64,000 bases of DNA from assembly GCA_950106755.1 (NCBI GenBank), contig OX467089.1:25587345-25651344 (forward strand), given 5' to 3'. The translations under genes were made by a program, and so were the position numbers. Under the pieces are notes generated by a model. It worked only from the letters and a program-made list of their open reading frames with translations, had not been told where the DNA came from and searched no databases. Positions 1 to 11,274 of the stretch are shown here, piece after piece. This DNA comes from Climacium dendroides (lineage: Eukaryota > Streptophyta > Bryopsida > Hypnales > Climaciaceae). Position 1 is the first letter of the stretch. The number at the start of each line of letters is the position of its first letter.

Positions 1-218
1 TGAAAACCCCACATTTGAATGAATTTAAGGATAACACTAATGAAGAAGAAATTTTCATTTCGAGTATACATGTATTGGCTTTGCTTCTTTTATTTTTAGA
101 ATATCTTAACCAGCACTCGCAATAAATGTGGGGACGAAGTTATTCCGTAGGTTCTGTCAGAATGATTAGTAGATGAGCAACACAAGAACCTGACAACAAA
201 GGGAGATAGGGTGAACAC

Positions 219-3200
219 CTGAGATCGGGATAGACGGTTAGCGAGGCGATACAAAAGCATGGCCAATGGCAGAGAATAGTGACCATTGCCTCGATTTCTT
301 GAAGAAGGCAGTGTGCCACACTCCTCGTCTTCCTTGTCACCACAAGTATTTCGCGTTTTTGATATCACGGACAGATCAAACAACTGCATGAGATCCTCTC
401 CAGCGTTCTTGAAAAGCTGTCATAGAAGTAGCACAATTTTAGATACCATAGAGTACTCCCTTCAGAGGTTCAAACAATGGAAAATCCAGAAAAAATCTTT
501 TCTCACCATAACATCATAAGGTTGCAAGATCGCATACCCAATATGTGCCTGGGTCTTGTTTACAATTCTCTTGTAGGAACCGAAGAACAGAGGATGCATT
601 CTGCTGAACCACATGAGGGCTGAAAAAGGCAGTGCCATCGTCTGATAGTCCCTTGAGAAGAAAAATGTCATCTGTTTTCAGGAGCTCGTAACCTTGAACC
701 ACCCCGTTGCGGTGATAACACACAGCGAGCTCGGGAATACTCGCCATCACATTATCCAGCCAGGCATCCAACCACATCAACGGCGTCACCTGTACAGAAT
801 AGTTCCTTGTCAGTCCATAAAAAATGACTCACAATGGCTGTCCAAGGTAAGCTACCTATAACAAAAGCAGCTGAACTTAAGTGCAGTTCATTCACAGCAA
901 TCCAAGACGGTTTGTAAAAGTTGAGACAAGGGTTTTTCTTCTGACCAAAAAAATGAAACTCTACAAATCTTGGATACCTGATCATCCAAAAGACGACACA
1001 GCAGTATGTAACAAAATTTAATTCAAATTTTTTACAGTTAACCCCTAAATGCCCAGATGGTCAAAAGTGGCTGCTTCCGTGAGAGGAAGTAAATCATGTA
1101 GGAAGCCAAAGGAAGTGAACAAAATATACCAGTAGAGAGAAGAAATCATATCCTACATGAAAAATAGAAAATGTTTTGAATGTTACTATAATAGAATACT
1201 AGCTTCCAAAGTTGATTTTCACTTTTTAGCTTAGGCATTTACGTGGAAAACAGCAGGTCTTGCTGCAACAGAAGAAGCGGTAGGTGGCCAAGATAGGACA
1301 ATAGCCCTTCCAATTCTGAGATATTGGTAACTACGCTAACAGTAATTCTATCAACATAATTCTAAATCAAGCTCAGGCACATAGATGCATCTGAAAAATC
1401 AAAGTAAATAAAATGATGAGCTCCCACCTGACGACCGATCTCCATCAGATGCAGGCTGACAGCTGCATGCTTCTCATTACTGAAAAGAAGCAAGTCGCTT
1501 CCCAAAAGCATGCGCAGATTCTGGAACTGCCAAAAGAGAACCCTGACGAAACTCTCGGATGCAGATTGCCTTGGCGGCATATCTGGATCTTTTGGAATAA
1601 AATTCGAGCTCTGTTGCTGCTCCCGCATAAATTTCCCCTTCTGAAAATCGATGCCTCCTTCGCAGCCATTCCGGCGACTCACCACTCTTTGCTTCCCCTT
1701 CTTACTCGCCCTCGATGAGGCTCTAGATCGTACATCATCTTCACTGCAACAGCTTGTGCTTTCTGAGAAGGAGTCTTCCACCACTTGCCATGGGACGCGC
1801 CCCGATGATTTCAAGCTTCCAAATCCAGGAGGAACTGTTCCTGGTGGTTGTCTCCTCGTGCTGGAAGTAGGAGTCCCTTCACTACTGTCGCAGGTTTTGG
1901 GAGAATCTGGACCCTCATCATGAACCGAATGTTGCACAAACTTTGAAAATAAATTCTTCTCCATCGCCTTGGCTTGATTTTTCTTCCTCCTTGCAATTTT
2001 CTCACCTTCCTCAATGTCTGGCCTGTAGTTAATCATTGGAGTAATCACAATCAGCAAAGACAGCGAACTAAAGGATGGAGGCTCTGCCCAATCAAGAAGT
2101 AAAAACAATTAGTGCTAGAAAGAGTGTAAAGCCCAGAATGTAAGAGATCTCATGGAAGAAGCTTCGCTAGTTAACACTTCAAGAAAATTTTGGAGGTCCA
2201 AGACTTGACAAGAATCAATTATGAAGATATTTCAAAGCATGCTTTCAAGAATGGAGGTTGCTACTTAAATGTGAAGGATTTAAGGTCAAATCACATAACG
2301 CTAGAGAGTGTAAAGCACTAAATGGGAGATCTCAAGGAAGATGCTTTGCTACAAAATGCTTAAGCAAACATCGAAGTCCCAGCACTTGAGCGTGCTTTCA
2401 AGAATGAAGTCTGCTGAGGAATTTGAGGTTTCTTACCCAGAGTTCAATATAAGTGTATGCCCAACGCGATGCACAGCAACTGACAAGCGACTCTTGCTAT
2501 AAGGCGTCTTGAAAATCTGCTTCAGGATGTCCACTGGAGCCACTACGTCAATCTCATCCCCGTATCCGGTTAGAGCACTAACGGCTAAGCTCTCACATTT
2601 CCTTGCCAACGGCTGCATCAAGTAACCTCCTTCCCAAGTGTTGCACAGACCTACAAAACAATTGCACATCACCAAGACCAGATGATACAACAAAAAATGA
2701 GAAAATCATCACAACCACAAAGCAATAATCTTAAACCCTAAAGGATGTAGAATTCATGGTTACGAAAACAATTTGATAGATCATATTGTGGAAAATGTAA
2801 TCCAAGTGCAGAAAATTTTTATATCACCGGAACCCATGAAGAACATTGTGTGAAGACCAGTAAATGAGCCAAAATTGGACCAAAACAGGTCATAATATGA
2901 ACTACTCAAAACTGCCAAAAGAACGTCCGGCTCAATCTGAGGTTAAGTCAAATAGAAACCACGTTTCGTGACTTACCACTTGCATCATGCGATGAAGCAA
3001 CCGGCAACAATTCGTCGCATGAAATGCCATGAGAAGGGGCAGTGTTGAGGTCCGTTTCGGTGGGCAGCAAACGGTAGCGTGGTGCTCCAGTCCTGGAGAG
3101 ATTCATCCCCGAAAGATTGATAACAATGCAACGAAAAAGGCAACTTCCAATGAAAGAAAAAATCATTACAAAACACAGAATCGTTAGGACTGCACAAAGC

Positions 3201-3839
3201 ATTTACACTTCTTCCGGCATCATTATCCCATTCCACCTACAAAACCTTCAATGTAACCTCCATTGTACTTCTATTCAATCTGGAGCTTTCGAATTCCATA
3301 TCGAACAGTTTTGATAAAAAAAATTGCAAAACCAATTGATGAAAATGTGCACTTCATGTGCTGATTTCCAAACCCACTTGCAGTTTTGAAAGCAGTTAGA
3401 GGGTGGAGACCGGGGTTCGAATCAAAAGAGAGAAATAAGGTAATCCCATTCCACCTACACAACCACCTACATCCATTGCGTTTCTTTTCCGGAAATCAAA
3501 GCTGGAGCTCTCCAATTCCACATCCAATAGTATTGATAATCATTTTTGTGCAAAAAACAATTGATGAAAATTTACACTGTTTAGAAAAATCAAGTGCAGT
3601 TTTGAAAGCAGGAAGAGTAGAGTGAAGGGGTTCAATCAAAAGAAAGAGAGAGAGAGCTTGTACCTCTGGCTTAAGAGATTGATTGCAGGAACCAGAGCAG
3701 CCTGCGTGGGCGAGAGGGGGTTGGAAGCAGGGTTTACAGTGGGCACAGGCAAGCTGCCGCAAATGAACCCCAGCGGTCCAGCTGCTGTCTGTGCACTCTG
3801 CACTTGCAGCTGCCCCACGCACCCATCGCGACGCATCAT
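219..3839 (-). CDS. EDRF1-like protein, N-terminal part (gene runs off left edge)
   Basis: Plant homologue of erythroid differentiation-related factor 1. In animals this is a nuclear regulator; the plant role is poorly known. Six exons read in phase on the minus strand: 3839-3664, 3092-2977, 2650-2437, 2022-1428, 789-538 and 416-219, giving 517 codons; the C-terminal part lies outside the window. Family blocks visible in order: GFICGSLPVPT (residues 24-34), PRYRLLPTETDLNT, ARKCESLAVSALTGYGDEID, PYSKSRLSVAVHRVG, a serine-rich low-complexity stretch in exon 4, LFWQFQNLRMLLGSDLLLFS, then PLMWLDAWLDNVMAS and KTDDIFLLKG. The start is the first of two adjacent ATGs (3839 and 3836); the frame stays open upstream to 3887 without another ATG. 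All donors are GT and acceptors AG, with no frameshift. Intron 1 carries a tandem duplication and intron 2 a TTAA-ended element. Divergent from the O-fucosyltransferase gene. Confidence 0.9.
2731..2946. mobile_element. TTAA-ended miniature element in EDRF1 intron 2
   Basis: A 216-bp element bounded by TTAA on both sides (TTAAACCCTAAAGG left, GAGGTTAA right). Its interior resembles the element at 6553-6794, including the shared words AGAATTCA near the left end and ACTCAAAACTGC near the right. It fills most of the 326-bp intron. The ends have decayed more than in the sister copy. Confidence 0.6.
3228..3645. repeat. Tandem duplication of about 210 bp in EDRF1 intron 1
   Basis: Two diverged direct copies, about 3228-3437 and 3446-3645. 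Both contain CCCATTCCACCTACA, AATTGATGAAAAT, GCAGTTTTGAAAGCAG and a terminal GGGGTTC(G)AATCAAAAG. The GGTTCGAATC word in copy 1 looks like a tRNA-type B box, but no tRNA cloverleaf can be folded around it. Confidence 0.65.
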
Positions 3840-5089
3840 GATGCGCAAAACTACCTCTCCTTGCGCATCCAATCTCTCATTGAACAATCAAAACCCGCAA
3901 TCGCCTGGCCAAATTCAAATCAACGAATCTATAGGATTGTAAACCTCAGGAAACCTCCATACTCGAACTTCCTTGAGAATCTGAAAAATGCTATTGCAAT
4001 AATAAGATCTAATGAAGGTGAGAGCAATTTTGAAGACCTGTACAAATCGAAAAGAACACAACTAGTATGCTATCGAGAAACTCCACCCTTCCAAAATATC
4101 CCGAAGACGAGAATTCCACGATCTTTCAAACAAATGCTCGACACACAATCAAGAAGTCTTCACGAAGACGACTTTTAAAAAAAAGTGCAAAAGTAATTGC
4201 CACATTTGCACGCACAGAAATGGAAAACTCTCCACTGATCTCTCAAGCAACTGGAACACACACCGGGTCCCGAATCCCTAAGACCTAGGGTTCCGGGTAT
4301 CGACTCCAGAACATTCTTCCCGACCAAATTCGAACTTTCGCGAACGTCGTGTGAACGCGTGAACGCGGAGACTCGCCTCGGGGCCCGAGCAATTGAGGAC
4401 TTAGAAAAAATCAACCCTACAATTAGTATTTTTAGAATTTCTAGGACGCTTTATTCAAACGGTGGATACTCAGTCCCGCTCGTGTTGCACTTGTTTCCAG
4501 AACCGGAGCTCAGTCATCTTGCGAGTGTTTTACGTTCGCGTTGTAGTGTCCGACCAAGCAATCCTCAGATGATGCGTCTGTTTCAATCTTAGATGTTTAT
4601 GGAACAAGATTTAGGGTGAATTTTCGTAGTTGAGAATTGTGATTGCGAAGCTGTATCGTTTGTGATTGACGAGGAGTTTTGTACGTTCTGTGTAGCTGTT
4701 ATCGTGGGCAGAGGACCTGGATTTTGAAGGGATCGGGTTGTTCTAGGTTTGCAGCTTGGAACCATGTATTGGTTGCGTTGCGAGGGAGCGATGTTGTGGA
4801 AGCTCCATACTACTTGATCACAATGTAGGGTTCGATTGAAGCGTCGCGTCATTGTAGCATTGATCGAAGAGCTGAAGATTTTGAGCAGAAGCTGCTGAAG
4901 ACTTTGAATGCAATCTCAAGCCTTCTCAAGTCTCAGTTGCATTTTCGAACTCTGCATGTAGAGCGTTGTCATGAAGCTCTTCGTTCAGATGGCTGCTTGG
5001 AGAGAGTTTTTTTGCTGCAATCCGAAGAAATGAAGTTTGTATGATATGTTTGTTGAAGTTCTGGTTTGACTTGCGCATTGGACTCCATT
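3840..5089. promoter_or_regulatory. Shared upstream region of divergent EDRF1-like and O-fucosyltransferase genes
   Basis: About 1.25 kb lies between the two start codons and must hold both 5' leaders and both promoters. It is richer in CpG than the introns, especially near 4300-4400 and 4500-4560. I see no convincing TATA box or transcription start for either gene. Small open frames here show no family resemblance. Confidence 0.6.
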
Positions 5090-8000
5090 ATGGGGCGCCC
5101 GAGAATGAGCCGATCGCGGCAGGCACTTTGCCCTGCGATCTCGACCATTTCGGTGGTCTGCTTTAGTGCGCTCCTGCTGCTGGCGGTGTTGTCGTTCCTC
5201 TCGGGCCGCTTGCTGGATATGGAGGATTCCAGGAAGCACTCCCAGTCGCGCGCAGGTCCAGTTTTCGATGGCAAGTTTGAAGACGACGACGACAACGACG
5301 CTATGGTACTTTGGCTGGGCATAAAACCTAAAACCTAAACCTAGCGGCTCCTTACACCTTGACCATGACCTCCTTCTGCCTCTTGAGAACTTTGCTTTTA
5401 AGTTTCCAAGCGCACTACATTCATAACATTCTTGAGGAGCTCCACGAGCACTTTCGAAATCAACGAGCAGTGAGCCAAGGAAAGGATTACAGACTCTTCC
5501 TTAGCGCAATACTGAGCTCACTTTCTGTTGACGAAGGCGGGTATACTAATGTTAAAATTTTTAAAATTTCCTTACACTCAGTCCTTGGTCGACATATGGG
5601 TTCATGTGGATGCCTGACAATGGACTACATTGCTCTACAAGTGGGGGAGTTTTTTTACTGCTTGGCATTCTCTTTGTGCCACTGTGGAAAGGGTGGACTA
5701 CTCTACTATCGTGTACTACTCTAGAATTCTATATTCAATGCAGTCGTAAAATGGATGGGGTCAATATTACAGTCTTCGTAGAATGGCTCTGAAAATGAGG
5801 CACACGTCAAGGATGCTCAGAAACACGATAGCAATGGCCTCGAATGCTTGATTCTCTAACTTTGACTGTGTTTTGACCTAGACTATGGAGGAAGAAAACG
5901 GTATCAAGGGATCGGTTCCAAAAACACTGGTTGTGCCTGTAAGTGTTTCATGTCCTTCCCAAGTTATGGTATTTAGCATAGTGTAAGGTAGAAAATACTC
6001 TCTCCGTCGCTTCAAGCATTTTTACCAATATGTAGGAGGTGATTTGAGGAGATCACTATCTAGCTGTGGAGAGATCACTTTGGGTACGAGAGTCAAATCT
6101 ATTGGGATCGAATCCTTATCACTATATCTGAATTTCTTATGCAATATCAAAGTGGGAGGTTGTAGAGCACTATAAGTGACAGTAGATCAGTGATTATAGA
6201 CGTTTAGCCAATTCATGCTCGCATTACTTGCTCATTGGTGGCCAACCGAGTGTATGAATACATAAGTTTGTATTGGGTACAGGGGTCCGTCAGTAAGAGT
6301 CAGGATCTAGTTCCCAACGGTTTTAGTATCATTTTCCTTCTGCATATCTTCCTCAGTTTTCTGCCGTTGTCTTACGCTAAGTGATGCAGATCTTGTAGAA
6401 TTTGATGTGTGATTTATTTGAACCTTCAGGACCAGTGGGACACTAGTGCACCACATGTTTGGGAATCGGAGAATGCGGAGTATTACTATGGATGCAGTGA
6501 GCCCAGCGATGATTACCCAAGTAGGTGGCTTTGCTTCCTCTGTTACCCTCCATTAACCCCTAAAGGACCAAGAATTCACGGTTATAAAACGACCAATTCA
6601 ACTGACTATAAGTTGCTGTGAAAATATAATTCAGGTGGGGTCAAATTTTATCTCACCAGGATCAGTGAAGGACTTTGCATGTTTTGGATAGAAATTTAAC
6701 AAAACTGATCAACAGAATGTCCCCACATACCCTACTCAAAACTGCGAAAAATATCTTTAGGCCCAATTTGGGCTTCTTGGTCCTTGGGGGGTAATTTTCT
6801 GTCCTGGACAAAGCATCGCCAATCCAGCCTAGTTATGCTCATAGAGCTTTTTCTGCCCCGCGTTTCACCTTGCAGTAAGAGCTAAATTAGTCGTTGCTGA
6901 ATTGCGGTTGCATGGGTCATCTTGTGGTGTATTAATTGCTTTGGTGTACCCGTTGCATTTATCCTTTATCTGCTCTTTTAGGGGTTTAGGGTTTAGGGTT
7001 TGCATTCTTCCCGCATGCTGCTCTGCAACATCCTGCTAACTTTCCTCGTGTCACATTGCAGGTGGTCCTAGTTCAGTGGTCAACGGGTATCTTCTAGTCG
7101 CTGCAAGTGGTGGTCTAAATCAACAGAGGACTGGGGTAATCTATTTACTGCAGTTCATGTTTGGTTGATTACTTCAGTGCTTGCTCTTGGGCAAGATCTC
7201 TATTATACCGCTCTTGTATGAAATCTATCTCTATTCAACGTCTATATTATTTATTGTTTGCCTTTCGACCATTGTCGTATTGAACCATTGTACTTCATTG
7301 ATGGTGCAGATTACTGATTCTATTGTTGTTGCTCGGCTCTTAAACGCAACTATGGTTGTCCCTCAACTTGACCATAATTCGTATTGGAAGGATGCCAGGT
7401 AAGATTTTGCCATCCCTCGGTCTCGTCACACTGAAGCTTTTGTGTTTCGAGAATCATGCATTTTTTCCTGAATGTCGAATCAGGTGGACTGCTACAGCTT
7501 GCATCTGTGATCATCTAGCATGCTCTCAGCAATTATGGGTGTCGTCGTCATGTTCTTAGGACCCTAGTAATTCATATTTCAACCGGGAAGCTAGTTAAGG
7601 ACACTGTTTCTATTGATGCCTGTAACGGTGTTTGTGTGTTTTGCATGGATGACAGCAATTTCAGTAACATATTTGATGTGGACTGGTTTATAAAATCCGT
7701 AGCTCCTGACGTGAAATTGATCAAAGAACTGCCGCAAAGTGAAAGGACATTTCTCTTGAAGCAAATGTCCAGTCGACGTGTTCCACGAAAAGTTTCACCG
7801 CACTATTATCTCACACGTATCCTGCCCACTCTGAAACGAAGACATGTAATGGCCTCTCTCCGCAGCTTCCTGTTTGTTATTCCTGGATCATCGAATTATC
7901 AGTGTTTATGTGGTTACTCTTTTATCCGATCATGATTTTCATGTTATGCTAACATTTACACTTCTGATGATGACACCTCTCGCGTCTTACGTTAATTGGA

Positions 8001-11000
8001 TGCATTGTCGTGTGCATTTGTTGAGCTCGACCAAATGCTTTTTAATCCCTCCTTTCAATAGTGACAGAAATGTGATGTTGGTAATTTTGTTGACTTTGTG
8101 CCAGATAATTAGGCTCACAAAATTCGACTATCGACTTGCCAACAAGTTGGACACAGAGCTTCAGAAGCTCAGATGCCGCACGAACTACAAGGTATTTCCA
8201 ACGATGATGACCTCATTCAGACTTCCAAAGATTTAACCTATTTTATTTGCTTGTAATTAGCTTCAATTGAATGGCACTGAGTCAGACACCGTCTTGGCAT
8301 CCAGTTGCTCACATTTTCAGGATATCTGGCCTTTATATCTGCGCACTTGAATGATGTCCTCGTTATAATGTCCTCTTCTTTCAGGCATTGCGTTTCACCG
8401 AACCTATTCGGAGTATGGGACAGGTGCTTGTAGACAGGATGAGGGCAAAGGGCGGCCGATATATTGCATTGCATTTAAGGTTTGGACTGTACTCTTTTTT
8501 CTTCAAAATGACCCCAAATCTGTTGTGACTTTGTAAGGTACTTATTTCAACATTTATTTTTTAAGCAGTGTGAGGATCACCAGTGAGTCTTCTGATGAAG
8601 TCTTTTTCTTGCATAGGCAGTTATCTGAAGTTGGTGCATTTCTGGGCAGATCAGAATCTGCATAGACAATTTTACCAATCAATTATTCAGAATTGTCAAG
8701 TTTGGGGCTCTATCTGACCTGATGTACCTTTGCGCAGATATGAATCTGACATGCTAGCATTTTCGGGCTGCTATTATGGTGGAGGTGAGAAAGAAAAAAG
8801 GGAGTTGGGCGCCATTCGAAAGCGGTGGAAGACACTCCATGTAAGGCATTCGCAAAAAAACTTAATAAATTGCTTTGAAGTGGACATGTCGGTACCTATT
8901 TCCACTAGTAGAAAAAATAATCCCCCCACCCCATAAAGAAAACCTAGCTGCGTTAAACTCTGCAAATTGTAACATCATTTTAAGGCAGTTCCTACTGTAA
9001 ACCTTGCCAATTGTAACTCAACTAGGTTTACTAGAATTCCTCGGGTGGGGGGTGGGGGGTGGGGGATTGGGGGTAACTACTGTACTGAGTTTGAGCTAGC
9101 GTAGATCATTGCGTGGGTGATTCATTATTGGTACAGATTGTCTGATGTTCAAAGTCGAGAAGAAGCACAGATCTACTACATGATCATGTAGTAGGTCGAT
9201 AATCTCGATTTGATAATATCATTGTCTCACAAGGCTTCAACGTGCGGCACTTAGTAATGACTCCAGTTGCAATTTTCAGCATGCACAAAAGTCTGAGTAG
9301 GTTTAATCCCCAAGTGCCGAAGCTAAAAATAGGAAGTCCCCCTTAGAAGCCCTTAGTTGCTCATTTTAACTTTCAAAACACATTTCTATTATTTGAAAGC
9401 GTAGGATTTGATTTCTTCTTTCTATTAGTACTTTTGGTAGCTTTCTAAATGATTTATTTCAATTCCGATGGAAATGGAAGCGGCATCAATTTGGCCATTT
9501 GGGCACTTTATGGGTTAACTAATAAGTGTCAATGATCTACCGATCGTGGAAGTCTTGACAGCCTACTCTCTGAACCGGAGAGTTTTTACGCATGAGATTG
9601 ATGCTGTTTTTGTGCTTCGTTGAATTCCCAGTATCACGATCCTGAGAGAGAGAGACGCAACGGAAAGTGTCCTTTGACTCCTGAAGAAGTTGGCCTCATG
9701 CTCCGTGCACTCGGTTATGGCAATGACTCCTATTTATATGTGGCCTCTGGTGACGTTTACAATGGGGAGTCTTCATTGGCACCGTTAAAAGCCCTTTTCC
9801 CAAATTATTACACAAAAGACACTATTTCAAACGAGATGGAGCTACAACGTTTTACGAAATTCTCATCGCAGATGGCTGCCATTGATTACATTGTCTGTTC
9901 CCAGAGTAATGTTTTTGCGACCAATAACAATGGGAACATGGCCCGAATATTGGCTGGAGAAAGGTACATACATAACCCTCAAGCTGAATTGAACATTTCG
10001 CGATGTTACAGATTATGAATTCTTTTGCTTTGCATTTTTCATTTTTTTCATTTTTCCATTTTGGTTTTGCAACAGGGCTATTATTAAAATTAGTCTCTTT
10101 CAGGAACTTTTTGACAATACAATAAAGCGATACAATTCAAATAATTCATGCGAGAGGTATCCTAAGGTCGCAATGATCTTACAGGGGCGTCCGCATGATC
10201 ATTGTAACCTTAGGGAGATCTGCCAATGAATTATTTGGAAAATTTTCCTTATGATGCTGTCTAATAATTCTGATTGTGCTGAGATTTGTTCATAAGCAAT
10301 GAGGAAGTGTCAAGTTTCCAAGTGCATGCATAAAAGCTACTTTTGCTGCTGCAAATCTGAGATATAATCTTGGTGTGCAGACGCTTTAATGGACATAAGC
10401 GGACTATCAGACCCAATGCCAAGAAGCTGGGAAGACTTTTCCCTGCCCGGCATAATATGACATGGAAAGACTTCGCTGCGAGTGTACGACATTTTCAGGA
10501 GGGTTTCATGGGTGACCCGATGGAGGTAAGTTACCATCTTGTCATAACATTCTAGTGCAGTGTTAACGGGCCACCCTTTTCACTGTTGCTGCACTGTGAG
10601 TGGTTGTAACTACACCTGTCTGTAATAGTTGGTTGAGCATCAATAGTTGACTTAGTACCAATACTTTCATTCTTGACTTTAAGAAGGGAGAATTTGTGCC
10701 AGAGAAAGAAAATCGAGAGAATTGAAGCTTCATTCTTCCTTAAATTAGCAGTTTGGGCCACACGGTGTTCGCTGCTCCTTTCAAGAATAATTTGGTGATT
10801 AATGGCTCCGTGTCTTTTAAGGAGTACAGCTAGCATCCAGGATGAGGTTTTTTTTAGCAAATCTGGTGATATCTTAAAAAAGATCGCTGATGTGTATCTC
10901 CATCAACTTAGTGTTGGTTGTTTACAATGCAGGTGAGGCCTGGACGGGGCGAGTTCCATGAGAACCCCGCGGCATGTATATGTGAAAAACCAGAAGCCAA

Positions 11001-11274
11001 GGAGAGACTGCGACTCTGGCGAGAGCAGCAAGCGAAGAAACCCAAGAAAGCGCAAGCGGCCACCGAAATCAAGGGACAGGACACAGTCATACCTTTGGAA
11101 GATAGGTTCGACGCCGAGGAAGAGGACGATGAGGAGGGACCATTCGTGATAGAAGAGGAACAGACTAGTGATGAAATGGAAGGAAGGGACACTGAGGAGT
11201 TGCTGCTGGAGAATGAAGGCCAGGATAGTGTTGGCGAAGGTGCTGATGATGATGAAGATGGTGACAACTATTGA
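5090..11274 (+). CDS. GDP-fucose protein O-fucosyltransferase family protein, type II membrane
   Basis: Plant O-fucosyltransferase family (PF10250, formerly DUF246), expected to transfer fucose from GDP-fucose in the Golgi; the acceptor cannot be told. Twelve exons in phase: 5090-5305, 5882-5938, 6430-6520, 7062-7135, 7310-7398, 7656-7845, 8105-8191, 8385-8479, 8738-8840, 9632-9963, 10381-10525, 10933-11274; 606 residues, a usual length. A short basic N-terminus precedes a signal anchor (about residues 16-38). Family motifs: NGYLLVAASGGLNQQRTG, LNATMVVPQLDHNSYWKD, the conserved HLR (298-300) in IALHLRYESDMLAFSGC, CPLTPEEVGLMLRALGYG, VFATNNNGNMARILAGER (428-445), and RPGRGEFHENP. The last 60 residues are a highly acidic tail. 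The ATG at 5090 is the first in its frame. Introns hold a TTAA element, a retroelement relic and a G-rich hairpin. Confidence 0.95.
5323..5343. repeat. Telomere-like short repeat at start of O-fucosyltransferase intron 1
   Basis: Three degenerate AAAACCTA/AAACCTA units sit 18 bases after the first donor site. Similar to plant telobox motifs (AAACCCTA) but with one C fewer per unit, so only suggestive. Confidence 0.35.
6031..6332 (+). mobile_element. Short LTR-retroelement relic (PBS- and PPT-like sites) in O-fucosyltransferase intron 2
   Basis: A PBS-like word TGGGTACGAGAGTC (6081-6094) resembles the initiator-tRNA site TGGTATCAGAGCC. About 65 bp later comes the polypurine-like AAAGTGGGAGGTTGT (6150), as at 3' LTR borders of Copia-type elements. 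The stretch matches 40941-41570 from TGTAGGAG to TTTTAGTATCAT. I could not see the two flanking LTRs as repeats of each other, so the copy may be truncated. Confidence 0.5.
6553..6794. mobile_element. TTAA-ended miniature element in O-fucosyltransferase intron 3
   Basis: A 242-bp element. The left end TTAACCCCTAAAGGACCAAG is mirrored by the right end, read on the other strand as TTACCCCCCAAGGACCAAG, an inverted terminal repeat of about 21 bp with a few mismatches. The right TTAA has become GTAA. Related to the copy in EDRF1 intron 2. No coding capacity. Confidence 0.75.
6977..7001 (+). repeat. Interstitial telomeric repeat (TTTAGGG)
   Basis: Three near-perfect TTTAGGG units in O-fucosyltransferase intron 3, just past the TTAA element. 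This is the plant-type telomere unit; the array is too short to be more than a seed or a telobox-like site. Confidence 0.7.
8915..9075. repeat. Inverted repeat with G-quadruplex-forming run in intron 9
   Basis: The left arm AATCCCCCCACCCC... with AAACCTAG pairs with the right arm CTAGGTTT...GGGTGGGGGG. The right arm (9043-9073) has at least four runs of five or more G, so the + strand (and the transcript) could form a quadruplex; the left arm gives the same potential on the minus strand. Lies in intron 9 (8841-9631) of the O-fucosyltransferase gene. Confidence 0.6.

Noticed and set aside
1038..1060. TTAACCCCTAAATGCCCA word in EDRF1 intron 4
   Set aside because: It matches the end of a TTAA element, but I found no partner end, so no element is called.
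2731..2745. Telomeric repeat TTAAACCCTAAA
   Set aside because: Only one unit; better explained as the end of the TTAA element at 2731-2946.
3410..3425. tRNA gene suggested by GGTTCGAATC
   Set aside because: Flanking bases cannot form a T stem or acceptor stem, and no A box lies at the right distance.
8238..8474. Minus-strand frame across O-fucosyltransferase exon 8
   Set aside because: Shadow of the real exon on the plus strand.
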